Shown here: one piece after another, positions 45,145 to 56,946 of the stretch
Layout: every line of letters begins with the position of its first letter
How positions within the stretch are numbered: the first letter of the stretch is position 1
Source of the DNA: Hygrocybe punicea
Taxonomy: Eukaryota > Basidiomycota > Agaricomycetes > Agaricales > Hygrophoraceae
Assembly: GCA_963556145.1 (NCBI GenBank)
Contig: OY744465.1
Coordinates: 2,356,001-2,420,000, forward strand
Length of the DNA stretch: 64,000 nt
Reading direction: 5' to 3'
Program-made: the position numbers and the translations under genes
Notes under the pieces: model-generated
What the model saw: the letters and a program-made list of their open reading frames with translations, nothing else
Told to the model about the DNA's origin: nothing
Databases searched by the model: none

Positions 45145-45336
45145 TTTAAGAATAGTGGTTAGTTCTCGGAAGGACTGGCTCCCCATGTACACGTACCGTT
45201 GCATCCTCTGTTGTAACATACCAAGACAGGACTGTTTTGACATCCTTTTTTTTTTTTTGTATAATTATCAGAGGTAAGCGTCGCCTCATACAACCACCTC
45301 CGCCTGCCTAGGTGCCACACCTGACAAGGTTACTAC

Positions 45337-48089
45337 ATGTATGTGATCATGAACCTGAACTTGAATAACTGCAAGTATGGCCTTAGGATACCGGTTGTAC
45401 CGCGCGTCCATTACTTGTCTTGTCCACACGCCAACTACATGCGCCGGATCTCTGTCCTGCTCCTGTGGGCTCTGCGAAATGTTATCTCGTCCTGGAAGCA
45501 GTCTATTCGAGGCTTACTCCGTCTCTGGGCTGTCCTGAAATACCTTATTCGAAGACGACGCGGACGCGGAAGCATGGGCGAACTAAATGTCGGGCCACCA
45601 GCTGGAATATTTCGCGTCGATCTGCATCAACTGGAAGACAACTCAGTGGATTCTCCGACAATATGTCCCAGTGTTGAGTGGCCTAGCTCATCTCAAGGCC
45701 TACTGGATCTAGAATCATATGCCCTGAAAGATGTTAACACTTCCAGCAATCCCTTATCATCGACCTCCCCTGGTTCAAACACACTCGATCCTGAACCTCA
45801 AGATCGAAATTCGTCTGGCCACGTCACTCCACCGATCTCTTCTCCCATTACTGAACTACAACGCGAGAAAACTGGAGACGTTGCAGTACCATCCGGAAGG
45901 CCAGAGACCATCTTTCCGATCACGACAGCTTGGATAGAGAGATACGCGAGAGGGGTCGTTATGTTCGTGAATATTCTCCATGCATGACGAAAACTTTGAC
46001 ACGTTACCTACCTCATAGACCGAAAGTCGATTCAACTTTCATGATACCACCATACACAACGAATTTTCAACGGTGAACTCATTTTGCGTTGACCCTTAGT
46101 CATACTTGCCGACTCCTCTGATGATTTAGCGACCATGATCTAACAGGTTGGGCACCTTTCACTCATCCTGAAGGTGCTTTATATTTTTACCACGAGAAGA
46201 AGGTAGTTCTGTGCTTATCAGAAGAACATCATTGGCTGAATTTCGAATTGTCTGGCCTAGAATATCTTCACTGACGCGTACCTCTACGACGTAGACGTCA
46301 TGGTTGCTGTCAATGGCTTTGTCCAACAAATTGAAGACCTGGTGCGATCCACAAACGTATCGTTGCACTCTACCGTAGAGCTGGTCTTGGAACTTCTTCC
46401 AGCATATTCAGACGGCGAAATCATGTGCGGTTATTATTTCGTCGACCACCAATCAAGAACACTATTTTGGCCCCAGGAGTTTGAGGCAGATTTCATACTG
46501 CGTGAAGTCAAAGGAGTTACCTCCTTAACACACATCAGTACGTACCATGCGCATACCTACTGAGTATCTTCAATACCCTGCGTTGTATAGAGCATCAGAT
46601 TGAGTCAGAATACTGGTGAGCATGGAAGAGATGATTGTCTGGAAACGCTCCGACATGAAGTTCGCAAGGTCGCACTGGGAATTATTCCCCAATCGCGATG
46701 TCACACCCAACCTTGTGGTTGAGCTCAGGGAAATTTTATTGCATGCAGCCGTTGGTGAGAACGATATTTTTATGATGGGAATTAGCCATATTGATTGCAG
46801 CAGATGCAATGACATCGAATACAACGACTGGACCATACTCTGCCGACGAACTTCGTGACATGCTTTCGTTGGTCAAGCATATTAAAAGTGAGTGGCGTAT
46901 TTGATTTTGCCTGTTTGTTCTAAGATGAGCGATTAGCCTCCACCGATGGAAAGCGTCATGGACACTCAGCCTGCCTTATGGGCAAGTAGTGACTTGAACA
47001 ATGCAGAATAGTTCGCTTACCATACTTCACCCAGGTCGAATGATGACCATATTTTGTGCGACAGTGTTTGGCACACTGTTCCTATTCATTATACTCGTGC
47101 TGACTATTCCTAGTCTACCTAAAGTTCCTTCACTTCCATGGTGAAAACGGAGCGCGGCTGAATCGCGATCAGACTATCCATGGAGAAAAAGTGTCGCGGC
47201 GATCTCTCCTGATTTGTATACTATCACCGCTTCTCTTTTACGCACCTGATGCACACTTGCGAACTCTAAACAATATCTATGTCGACCAACTGGTTAGTCT
47301 GGGGACATGGAAGCCATATCTTGGGAAATTGAATGATGGATGGCAAGGCTTTACCCTCTTCGTAAGTTAATATATCCAATCGGATTAGCAGGAGAACGAT
47401 CTCATCTAGGCATGCAGGGTACTGTCTTGTTGAATGCGAATGTCGCATTCCTAGCCATTCCAACCGTCGATAGGGGTCTTAGCGTGTCAACGCGTTCTGC
47501 TGCCCAGCTAGCCAGCTACGTATCAATCATGACAAGTATAGCCAGTATTATTCTTGGCTTGATGCTCCTCCGCCAAAATCGTCCCACTAAAAGTCTAGAC
47601 ACTCCATTGGAAGCCGTAAGTTCTTTCCGTCCGCTGTTTAACTTTGGATGATGACCATTTCCTCGTGCAGGCGGCATATCTAGATAGAATGTCACACCCA
47701 AAACTGGGCTTCGAGCCTTTGGCCATCATGTACTCTCTGCCCTATTCTTTGCTTATGTGGGGGTAGTTCTTTTTTTTCTTCCTAATTATTTTTGCGTGTG
47801 CGCTGATGTACTTTGGTTTAGAATGCTTTCCTTCCTATTGTCGTTCTTATTCATGTGTGTGTTTCATTCGGATAAGCTTACTCGTGCTTTTGTTGGTGTG
47901 GCGTGGTTTGTGGTGTTTGGACTCGTCGCCATCTGTATTTTGGAGGGTAGGGACAATTCGTGGTGGACCCGTCGCTGGCTTTGGGAATCGGGCCGGGAAA
48001 TGCTCCGTAATCTCAGGCCTGGTGGCAGGATGTTCATCTGGCGACGTTCGAGCAATTCCTCGCACCAATATAACTCGCCCACAGTTTGA
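45337..48089 (+). CDS. WW-domain multipass membrane protein of Agaricomycetes
   Basis: A gene of about nine exons. The N-terminal exon (45337-45987) has basic helical segments (RGLLRLWAVLKYLIRRRRGR) and a Ser/Pro-rich linker. A WW-type exon near 46146-46190 reads GWAPFTHPEGALYFYHEKK. Next come NGFVQQIEDLVRS and a second WW-like piece GYYFVDHQSRTLFWPQEF, then SHWELFPNRDVTPNLVVELR, GPYSADELRDMLSLVKHIK, and FHGENGARLNRDQTIHGE. The C-terminal half is membrane-embedded: LLICILSPLLFYAPDAHLRT, AQLASYVSIMTSIASIILGL, LAIMYSLPYSLLMWGMLSFL and FVGVAWFVVFGLVAICIL, ending at 48089. This domain order belongs to a family that is expanded in mushroom genomes and has no known function. Exact exon edges around 45990-46300 are uncertain. 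Confidence 0.78.
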
Positions 48090-48375
48090 CGCTCACGTTA
48101 ACTTGAACACATCCATACGCGATGTTATAGTTTTCTCATAAGTGCTGTTTTGCCATGCTCTTTGGCAACGTCCATTTTGGGATCATAACTCCGCCCTCAT
48201 TCTCGTAAAAGTGTCACAACTCAAGGTTCCACATCACAGCCGCAAGGCCAGGCCGCCGAAGCACGAATGCTTGGCCTGGCGAGGCACGAATGCTTCCGAT
48301 CAAATTGAGATTACTTGGTGATTATCACTGGTGATCATCCTTGACAGAGAACTTGTCACGGTGCAGAAGATACAA

Positions 48376-49326
48376 ATGTCTATTTCAGTTGGTGTTTGTA
48401 AGTCGGCATCCATATAGCACCCAGGACGTCCATGCACTCATCGAGCGACGACAGATTTAATCAGAAACGCAGGCACTAGTACAGTGGTTGATCTATCTAA
48501 TGGTGCGTAGTCAACTTAATCGATGAATTTTCTCAATTGATTTTGTGTACTCTTCAGGTAGTTCTGACAACGGTGAGTTTCCTTTCCAGAAGACATTGAC
48601 GAAGTCGAAGCCTTTGCTGACTGGTTTTCTCAGGCACACACGTTCAGGGCTGGCAGCAGACTGTTTTCAACGACCCCTTCGCCTACGATCAGTTCTGGTT
48701 CATTCAGCCCGTCCCTGGTGCGACCACCTATACGATGTACAATCTCAAGGCTGGTACGGTCTTGGAGCTTAGTAACGGTTGGTCATGCTGATTTCATATG
48801 GCGGACCAGCATTGCTGAACAATACCTTTAGGCAGCAGTGCGAATGGAACTCAAGCTCAAGGCTGGGCTCGTGTGACCGACCCGAATGATCCTTCAATTC
48901 ACAATCAAGAATGGTCCTTCACCATGCTGTCTGACGACTCTTTTAGGTGACAGTGCTTCGGTTTTTTTCGTTATGCCTCTAGATCTGATATCATCGCCTT
49001 TTTTCCACGATCGATAGGATCGTCAACGCACGCTCGCAAAGTAGGTATCCTCACAAATATTTTTGGTTCGCTTCGGTCTTATCGTGATTTCAATAGCCGC
49101 ACTTGACCTCAGCAATGGGTGTGTGCACGTCATGTCAGTCTGCCTTGCGATGAAATTGATCTTCGACGAAACAGCGATCCTTCCAATGGTGCCAGGATCC
49201 AAGGATGGCAAATCGACCCCGTGAACCCCAACCAGCACTGGCTCCTCGAACACCGTACTACACCTTCGGGTAACTATATATTTTGCTGGTTCTCGACATT
49301 TCTATGGCTGATGTTCCTGCAGGATG
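48376..49326 (+). CDS. Ricin-B / Marasmius-agglutinin-like beta-trefoil lectin
   Basis: A gene split into about eight small exons. Three trefoil sub-repeats are visible. Each has a LSNG motif (VVDLSNG, VLELSNG, ALDLSNG), a GW motif (VQGWQQTVF, AQGWARVTD, IQGWQIDPV) and a Q-x-W-like box (YDQFWFIQP, NQEWSFTM, NQHWLLEH). The style is closest to the N-terminal lectin domain of the fungal agglutinin MOA. The start MSISVGV at 48376 is tentative because the first junction is short. After the third repeat, the best splice leads straight to a TGA, so the protein may end there at about 160 residues. Beyond it an open frame begins EIRATASKSAWEWKGVLY, faintly like the region after the lectin domain in larger relatives. 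The gene may therefore be truncated. Such lectins often defend fruit bodies against animals. Confidence 0.58.
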
Positions 49327-51342
49327 AGATTAGAGCAACCGCTAGCAAGTCGGCGTGGGAATGGAAAGGAGTCTTGTATTTGTACCAGTGGTGATCGACT
49401 CGGATGCCAGTGATCAATATCGCAGCAATTACATAAATAACTTCACTCAATATGATCGAACGTATTTTCTATCCGTAGTGTCTGGATGCGACGCACACTG
49501 TAGAGTTCATATGGACTCATTATTGTGGCCTTGCGCGAAGTTGTCGGTAGCCTCGAGCCTAACCCACGGTCATGGATGATGTTTAGCGCTCACATTACGG
49601 TAAGTAATGAAAATAAAACAGGTCGGTGATGGGAAATTCCTGCTTTCGGTTGGATTCCTCTTGATTCCTCCACAACATTTTCTAACCATCCACCGTCGAT
49701 GTTTGGGTTGTACGTCTTTTCTGACTCGAAAGCATTGCATTGTACAGGCGGCAGCACCCTTCTCACACCGTCTTCAGCGACCTCTCTTCGAAAGGTCAAG
49801 ATACAGCTGACAACCTTCTAGTTCCTGTTGCACCCTCCCGATCACAGTGGGTATTTTAAGCATGGGTTTATGGTCTCACAACAATCAATTTGATTTGTTC
49901 AGAACTCCAGATAATCATGGCAGAGCCTGGTAAGGTACTGTGTTGCGTACGATCCCTGCTGACTGGTCTCAGGTTGGCTCAGGAGCCCAAGCCGGGAACA
50001 CATATCAAACCTGTAGCAGGGCCCAAGTCCGCTGACAGGCCTCCCAGACCGAAGTAATATCACCGTGAGGTCGGAGGATGCAGTAATTTCGACTTCGGGA
50101 GCTTGTCATCACGAATATGAGTCGGTGGGGCTATGATATTGTTTGTAGATAGAATAAATCTGTGGTTTGACAATATGGATGGCTTTGCATTGGACCTGGG
50201 GTTAAAGCATAACTAATAAGATATCGGTCAGAGACAGAAGTCATTTGTGCTCTGAAAAACGTGAAAGAGATTCTTGGAACAGATGGTCAGGGCAGTTTCT
50301 AAGCAAGGGATTGACTCGATGGCAGAATTATATAGAGGCAAGATCAAGAGTGGTTCGAAGTTAGCTAGACCTCGTCAAATACCCATAGCCTTGAGGGAGG
50401 GTTCATGAGTTTACGGTCACGATATCGAATGGAAACAAAAAACAAACACCTAGGACCAGCCAATGTCAGAGAGAAGGGCATTATTTTGGCCGGGGAGGCT
50501 TTGAAGAGCCGCTACCGCCAAGTACTGGCTTGGTGGGCCTTCCCCAAAACCTAAACCAGGTCAGTGAGGGATGCACACGTATCCTATGCATCGGAGACAA
50601 ACACTTGACGTAAATGATGTCTACGGATGGAGTATGATAAGGCTTTCAGGCTTTGCAAAACTAAACGAGTAGACATACGAAGTCTTGGAAGACACGGTCG
50701 CCATATGGCTTTCGTGGAGCTGGTCGTGCTGTGCAATTAAGCTTGTGGAAGTGGCCGCAGACGCCTGACGAGGGGAATGAGAGCCGTCCTGAAGCGACAT
50801 GTAAAGGTGCAGTTATTGGAAGCCTTTGCCAATCAAGTCAAAACAACCTTCAACTATTGGCTGTGAACTCAAGCAACCACTGGCAGTGGCGCCGCCTGAG
50901 TGCTGATTTAATCTCAGACCGTACAGTCAGTTCAGTACTCCGTGGATGTTAGGCGGGCGCTTAACCGGTTAAGATGGGAGTCCTCATTTTGTTTCTCACT
51001 CATCCGCGCTCGATTTTGACGCAGAAGCGACAGCACTCGTTGCCCGTCTTACTCTTGGAGAGATCGAACTTCCACGCACACCACGCGTCCTGCAGGCCCA
51101 ACATTTAACATGATTAGTTCCGCACTGTTAACGTTGTCTGTGAATATCTGTTCCCTTTAAATTGTTCTACCACATTTGTACTACGCCTCCAGCTATCGTC
51201 GGGACGAATCAATGCCACTGTGGGCCAATAGTTTTTCTGTATGCAAAATGCTTTACCCACACATACACTGGCCAAAAAGCAATAGTTTTCCCTACCAATA
51301 CCATGAGGTACCGAACCTGTTAGCTTGACGTCCACCTGTAAT
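49327..51342. other. Long stretch without a recognisable gene
   Basis: About 2 kb. The first 500 bases may be remnants of a C-terminal domain of the lectin gene (open frames at 49355-49579 and near 49745-49830), but nothing can be assembled. From 49900 to 51340 I see only scattered short frames with no signature. Confidence 0.4.
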
Positions 51343-52898
51343 ATGCAATCCATTTCTCATCTTCTGGCTACACCACTCGTCCTGTCGCTCCTCCTTACAC
51401 ACCCAAACGACCTCCGCCCGAAGGCTATTCCACCGTCGTGGCATTCATGGTGGGAATGGGCAGCTAGCCCATCTTCCGAACCTCGATGGATGTCTCTTGT
51501 TCGGTATTACACTGGTCTCGATGATAAGCAGGTGTCACTTCCAGAGGAACTTCGCTCCCTCGTCGACAACATCCGATTTCTCCAGCTTCCCCGCAATCCA
51601 GTTCCCATTGCGCTTCAAGATGTACCAGCTGAACATTCCTCCGTCGCTGGAATGTCCCCAAAGAAAATACATGAAGTCTCGCGCATGACTGGTTACATCT
51701 CCCACCTCTTGGCTACCAATCCTCACTTAAGTCGCGTCAGGCACGTCGTGGACGTAGGGGCGGGGCAGGTCTGTCTATCGCGCTTGTCACAATGTATTCT
51801 CACTGACTGATTCTATGTAGGCGTATCTCTCCCGCTTCCTCAGTTCTCATCTTAACTTACACGTCCTGGCTCTCGATTCCGACGATGTCCAGACTCGTGG
51901 CGCCCAACGCTGGGCGGAGAAACGACAACGTTGCGGAAATTCAGGCCAAAACGCAGGCTCTTTAATCCACAAAACAATTCGCATCACTTCTGAGACCCTC
52001 CATGTCGCAATCGACGATTGGATACTGGACACGCCTAATTTCTGTGCGGAATCATCCCAGCCAATCCCAGTCTTATTTGTAGCACTTCATGCATGTGGCT
52101 CTCTCACGCCGGACATTCTCCGCTCTTTCCTTGATCATAACTTCAGATATGATCAATCGGACTCAAGAATGTGGAGGCCTGTGGCTCTCGTCACAGTGGG
52201 TTGCTGCTACAACCTCATGTCACCTCAAGGTAATGTGTCTCCCCCCCCTTTCTCCTCATCCTCGAATGACTAAAACGCTCATAGATTTCCCTCTTTCTGC
52301 TGCGCTTTCCTCTATTTCGCCATCCCTGCTCCCATCACTCCCCGACTCCGCCTTCCATCTCGCCACTCAGTTACCCGCCAACTGGTTTGCGACCGCCGCA
52401 ACACTTGCCTCGGCGTCCCTCGCTCTGCGCAAAGTCATCTGGCGCGCACTCCTCCAGCGCACCATTGTGAATTCTGGTCTGTCTGATTCTACGGTCGAGG
52501 ACACGAGTGAACAAAAAAACGTGGTCTTGCATGATGGGACGGGTATGACCAAGCTGAACGTCCGTCTTGGCCGCCTGCACGATTCCGTATATGCAAACTG
52601 GGCGACTTTCGTGCGTGTTGCAAGGGCCCGGCTCGGACTTGCGGAATTCGATAGCGAAACGGGTGAGGAGGATGTCTGGGTACAGCCCTCACGAGTGGAC
52701 GAAGGTCCATTAGAAGTGCTGCATGTCTTACGCTGCCTGCTAGGACCGCTGGTCGAGAGTCTCATTATCATGGACCGGGAAACCTGGATGAGGGAGAAGC
52801 TGCGGGAGACAGATTTTCACGTTGAGCTGGTCAATTTATTTGACCAGGCTACAGGGAGCGGACGGAATGTTGCCATCGTTGTTACGCCGCAACCATGA
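51343..52898 (+). CDS. METTL25/RRNAD1-like methyltransferase
   Basis: A three-exon gene. The first ATG is at 51343 (MQSISHLLATPLVLSLLLTH). The N-terminal helical part includes PPSWHSWWEWAASP and NPVPIALQDV. The family hallmark MSPKKIHEVSRMTGYISHLL precedes the SAM-binding motif I, HVVDVGAGQ, which is cut by an intron and continues AYLSRFLSSHL. Further motifs are LHVLALDSDDVQTRGAQRWA and PVLFVALHACGSLTPDILRS, followed by VALVTVGCCYNLMSPQ. The C-terminal part has VYANWATFVRVARARLGL, LLGPLVESLIIMDRETWMRE and FHVELVNLFDQATGSGRNVA. This order matches METTL25/RRNAD1 proteins, putative rRNA or protein methyltransferases that have not been well characterised. The frame is intact. Confidence 0.87.
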
Positions 52899-53162
52899 TG
52901 TACAAGTGTCTCAAACCTAGTCAAGAAATTTTGGTACCTCTCTTTCTTGACATCAGCCTGCTAAACCCAATATTACTGTGAACACGGTTTACTAGTAATG
53001 TATCTGAAAAGAATATAGGTCTCCATTACCAGTTCACATATCTACGCGTCTCGACTCTGGGGCATCGCCCGTCCCTCGACAACCTTACGACGATATTGGA
53101 GACTGAAATCCAGACCTATTCCCAAGGAGAGTTCATGAGTTAATGGATTACTTCCTAATAGC

Positions 53163-54075
53163 CTACAACGCTGTCGGAAAGCTGAATCCGGAAGCACCAT
53201 CACCCGGGCTTGGAGCGGGCTGGGTGTTGTGACGATGCCTTTTCCGAAACCAGACAACAAACCCTGTCACTATTATGACGACCAAGAGAATGCCTACAGC
53301 GACTCCAAGGCCGATGGCTGCGTGCTTGATTGTTGCAGAAGATGTGGGAGGCGGCGGCGCGGAGGATGTAGACGACAGAGAGGGCGTAGACGGCGTGGAT
53401 GACGTAGACGAGGTGACTGTGAGTGAAGACACGGGTATGGATGAATTAGAGGTGCCGCATTCTGCAACCGATTGGCACAGGCCGTCGTCTTTATCTAATA
53501 TTAGGCGCCCATCCGTCTGACAATCAACTGAGGTCATCACACGCAGCGAAAATAAGAAAAACACCAATACAGACCACCCTATACTGACAAGAAAATTCAG
53601 TACTATTTTGATTTGGGTCCTGATAGACACAGAACAATACCGCCCCACGTAGGTTGGAACCGGATCCAAGGGGGTTACCGCTAGCGTCCCGCGTTGGGGC
53701 AGCCGAATGTACATGCACCAGATGTATTGCATGTCATATTCTGCGTGGCAGTCGGCCGACAACGATTGGCGTCTTCGTCGTCCTTCAAGGACCCATCCGA
53801 CTAGTTGCCAAGAGTCGATCACTATAGCATTATATAGGAAGAAGAAGAAGAGAAACACTGACCACACTATATTGACAATGGTATCGGGTGGGATAGGTAC
53901 AGACAAGAACCCCAGAGGCATTGGGTCCTGAAGCTCCCTCACTGGCAACCGGGAAGTACCCCACATCGACCAAGGGACAAGTAAAATTGTGACATTGAGA
54001 TTGGGCGCTGCAGAATAGAGCGGTGCAGAATACGACCGTGACGGTGCCAAACAAAACGGAACTGCGAATCCACAT
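53163..54075 (-). pseudogene. Frameshifted paralog of the Cys-rich type I membrane protein
   Basis: Same exon plan as the gene at 44141-45144, in the opposite orientation. Exon 1 gives a signal peptide (VFCTALFCSAQ), CHNFTCP, VDVGYFPVAS, GVLVCTYP and HCQYS. Exon 2 gives DGSLKDDEDANRCRPTA and CTFGCPN, then meets a stop. The rest of unit 2 (GNPLGSGSNLRGAVLFCVY, FSCQY) is in the next frame. The shift is explained by one extra base in a G run (CCC at 53688-53690 on the plus strand). Exon 3 has DGRLILDKDDGLCQSVAECG, a Ser/Thr/Pro stalk, a transmembrane helix (AVGILLVVIIVTGFVVWF) and a short tail ending at 53163. It is either a recent pseudogene or carries a sequencing error at that run. Confidence 0.68.
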
Positions 54076-54112
54076 TCTTTCTGGACGACGAAATGAAAAA
54101 AGGGGACAGTTC

Positions 54113-54580
54113 CGTTATATATTGGTGCCTGACATTCGTATGATCTTTCCAAGTAAAAAAAAAAACACGGTTCGAAGTTTCTCCATGTCCAAGGCCGCCC
54201 TGTGACCCGGATCAGCGACTATATGTCTGTACAGGCTTGGTAAATTTCGGGTGTAATATCCAGTTATTAGACTACTCACAATCCAACTTGAGTCAATAGT
54301 GAGAGTGAAATACTAGGGCACGGCTTTTGCATGTAAGGTAGTAGGTGACAGCTTCTTATCATCGTGCGTTTACAGCTGATTTCAGAGAGTATTGGAAACA
54401 CGATTTGGCTGATTGTGAGTAGTCTATATCCTGGATATTACACTCAAAATTTACAAGCCTGGACAGACATATAGTTGCTGATCCCGGTCACAGGGCGGCC
54501 TTGGATATGGAGAAACTTCGAACCATGTTTTTTTTTTCTTGGAAAGATCATACGAATGTCAGGCACCAATATCTAACGAA
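54113..54580. repeat. Inverted duplication of a promoter segment
   Basis: Two arms of about 170 bases (roughly 54113-54292 and 54408-54573) are inverted copies with few differences, around a centre of about 115 bases. Shared marks are GGATCAGCGAC.., GGCGGCC, ATGGAGAAACTTCGAACC, TCATACGAATGTCAGGCACC and TAATATCCAG. The left arm is the promoter of the frameshifted Cys-rich paralog. The right arm points the other way and has no gene after it. A diverged third copy lies before the intact gene at 44141. Confidence 0.85.
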
Positions 54581-54747
54581 ACAAATACATGGCTGCCAAT
54601 ATAAAAATGAGTCTCTTCTGATAACAAGTCTCGCTTGCACGATAATAATGAATAGTAAGAGAGCGGTCGGCACTGGCCACAACTATCAGTAAAGTCTACA
54701 AGGTGGAAACAGTTACCAAACAATACACACAACCTCAATCTTCATCA

Positions 54748-56801
54748 TTATCGGACATTGGACGTTTCTGGGATAACCTGAGTATCCAATAGAAAGGTGA
54801 TTAGTGATGCTGGAATTGATGGGGTATCATGCTTACAATAGCTTCGGTTTCGATGTTTGCGGACGGTTGACATATAATATCAGCACAGGAATAGAGGTGA
54901 AGATTATGCCGTTTTGCGAGCTTCTTATAAGTTGGCGTGCATAGATTGGTGGTTGGTGAATGCCTGTCTCTTGCATAGACAAGGCACACCCGGCGTTGTT
55001 TGACAAAGTGTTCCGGAAGGTTCTTAAATATGTCGTCAAACCCTTCGTTATTGACGCAGTGTATCTTGGTGACAGTGCATACAAGAAGAATGAGTTCTTT
55101 GAGGGTACAGATGACGGCATCAACAGGGCTGAAGGCCGGGGATGTTGATCGAAAACAGAAGGGCGCCTGGTACTGGTTCGCGTTCTTTAATGCAGAGGCA
55201 CCATCAAGTGTGATAATCGTCGTACACAGTGGAATGGTGACAACTGGAGACTTGCCATCCACAGGCTCACAAACCAGCGGTTTGCAGGATGGATGGAGAG
55301 TCAACCGCAAATGCAAATATTTCTCGAAGACGTAGCCCGACGATGTTTTCATCCAAGGATGCGAGCTGATAAAACTGAAGAAGCGGGACTGTTCGACTAT
55401 ATCTGCGGCGACAACTTGACATATAACGAGGTCGAGGAGGTGGTCTGTTGGGATCTCTATACTGTGACTACCTCTCGATGCTTCAGACAGGCCCGAGGGC
55501 CGCACAGCAACAAGAATGTGTGCGGTTTCGTGATAAGGGAACTCTGCACCCAGCGCAAGGAGACTGTGAGGATTTCGGACAAATTCTTTCGAGGCAGCAA
55601 TCGCGCTGTTTGGAGTTCATCGACTGTCTTGACACTACGTTCCAAGTCAATGCAGGTTCGGGCTGAAGGGCCCCACTTTGTAAAATGCTCCACGAGGTTA
55701 ATGACGTTTAACCCAAGAAGGGTCCTTGGTAATAACTGTTAGCGGGATCCCCTTATTCCAAAGTAGCTTACCCGAGGGCCTGAACCTCGCCCAATGTATT
55801 ATAATCCATCCAGTATGATCGGGCTCTTCTTTGCTTCGTCCATTCCTTCCAACGTGATATCTTAGGGGACGTTGCCTGCACAACCCACACACTCTTCCTG
55901 TCAGCTTCAAGGAATGCATTACAGGGGCGTTCAATTGTATCGCCTGAATCCGCCAGGGCCCATGTTCCAACAGGAAAACGAATTGTATGTGAGGAAGTCG
56001 CCATCGTTACTCCGCAGTGGTCAAATATGAAAAAATGATCGGCATGAACTTGAAGGGCGGTGGGTAATCCTAAACTGAGGCGCCGGAACAGGATATAGAA
56101 AAGGAATGTCGTTTTCCCTACACACTTATAGTATCAGGGCTGTTCACTGATATGCATAGGATAACAGACCAATTCCGGGTTGGCCAATGACAGCCACACC
56201 TCCACTGCCATCCACCGACCAACCTGTCATCGTAGCAAATGCGATCTCATACTCTTCGCGAATCAAAAAGACACTCTCAGACAATCGGAGTTGATTCAGC
56301 TTCAGGTTCTGGAAAAATTCCGTCTCAAGGTATGTGAAATTTTCATCACCAACGGTAATGCGACAGATTAGAGGGTCCAAGGGCCGGGACCACAGCAGGG
56401 AATGCAGCAAGCGTGCGGTTTGTAAGGACTCTTGATCCACTGGCGCTGACGCTGGGCAAAATAAGTAACATACAGAGGTGTTATAAAGAGACTGACTGTG
56501 TGAAACCCTCACCACTATGTGAACGTGCTGAGCGGGAGGTGGAAGCAAAAGTTTTGTCGATATGATGTCGATGGGGAACAACGCCGAATCTTCATGCGCA
56601 TCTGGATTGAAGGCCGAAAGGTGTTGAGGAAGGTCGTCGTCAATGGGGATATTGACTACCCAAAAGTCGCAAGAGTCGATGTCGATACCAACGAACAGAT
56701 TTGTCTTGACGGCTTTAAGAGTGTGTCCGTGGAAAAAGACGTCTTTTTGACGGCTCCTCGTTCAGGACCCAACAATTAAGTCGGTATTCTGGAGGAGACA
56801 T
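54748..56801 (-). CDS. Crinkler-like protein: CRN N-terminal domain plus P-loop NTPase, with apparent frameshifts
   Basis: A spliced minus-strand gene. The start at 56801 gives MSPPEYRLNCWVLNEE, the Crinkler-type N-terminus. The domain continues DSCDFWVVNIPIDDDLPQHL and VDIISTKLLLPPPAQHVHIV, but in the next frame. A later exon has LNQLRLSESVFLIREEYEIA, then GGVAVIGQPGIG, and after an intron KTTFLFYILFRRL, giving the Walker A. Next come HTIRFPVGTWALADSGDT, SVWVVQATSPKISRWKEWTK and EHFTKWGPSARTCIDLE. The C-terminal part has HSIEIPTDHLLDLV, SSGYVFEKYLHLRL and NANQYQAPFCFRS, a layout known from fungal Crinkler/RHS-type proteins. Two shifts are needed: at an A5 run (T5 at 56744-56748 on the plus strand) and at about 55602-55621. 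It is a pseudogene, or the sequence has indels. A small terminal exon VIPETSNVR ends at 54748. Confidence 0.7.
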
Positions 56802-56946
56802 TGACAGTTGCCAGTTGCCAGCTGCGAACCTTGCTTGCTCTTGCCAGTGTGGGTCGAGGCGGAACTACAGTGGCGCCACAACAGAAGAACAATATAAAGT
56901 GGCATTATACAGGGCACCAAGCGTATCATACAAGGTGGTAAGTGTA

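Noticed and set aside
54113..54580. Reading the inverted repeat as a MITE or transposon end pair
   Set aside because: The arms hold the promoter of an adjacent gene and have a diverged copy at the same place before the paralog at 44141; segmental duplication fits better.
55457..55693. Taking the continuous minus-strand frame here as the true exon to its end
   Set aside because: From about 55610 on, the neighbouring frame reads like the family (AASKEFVRNPHSLLALGAEF) and links to the C-terminal part; the longer frame does not.
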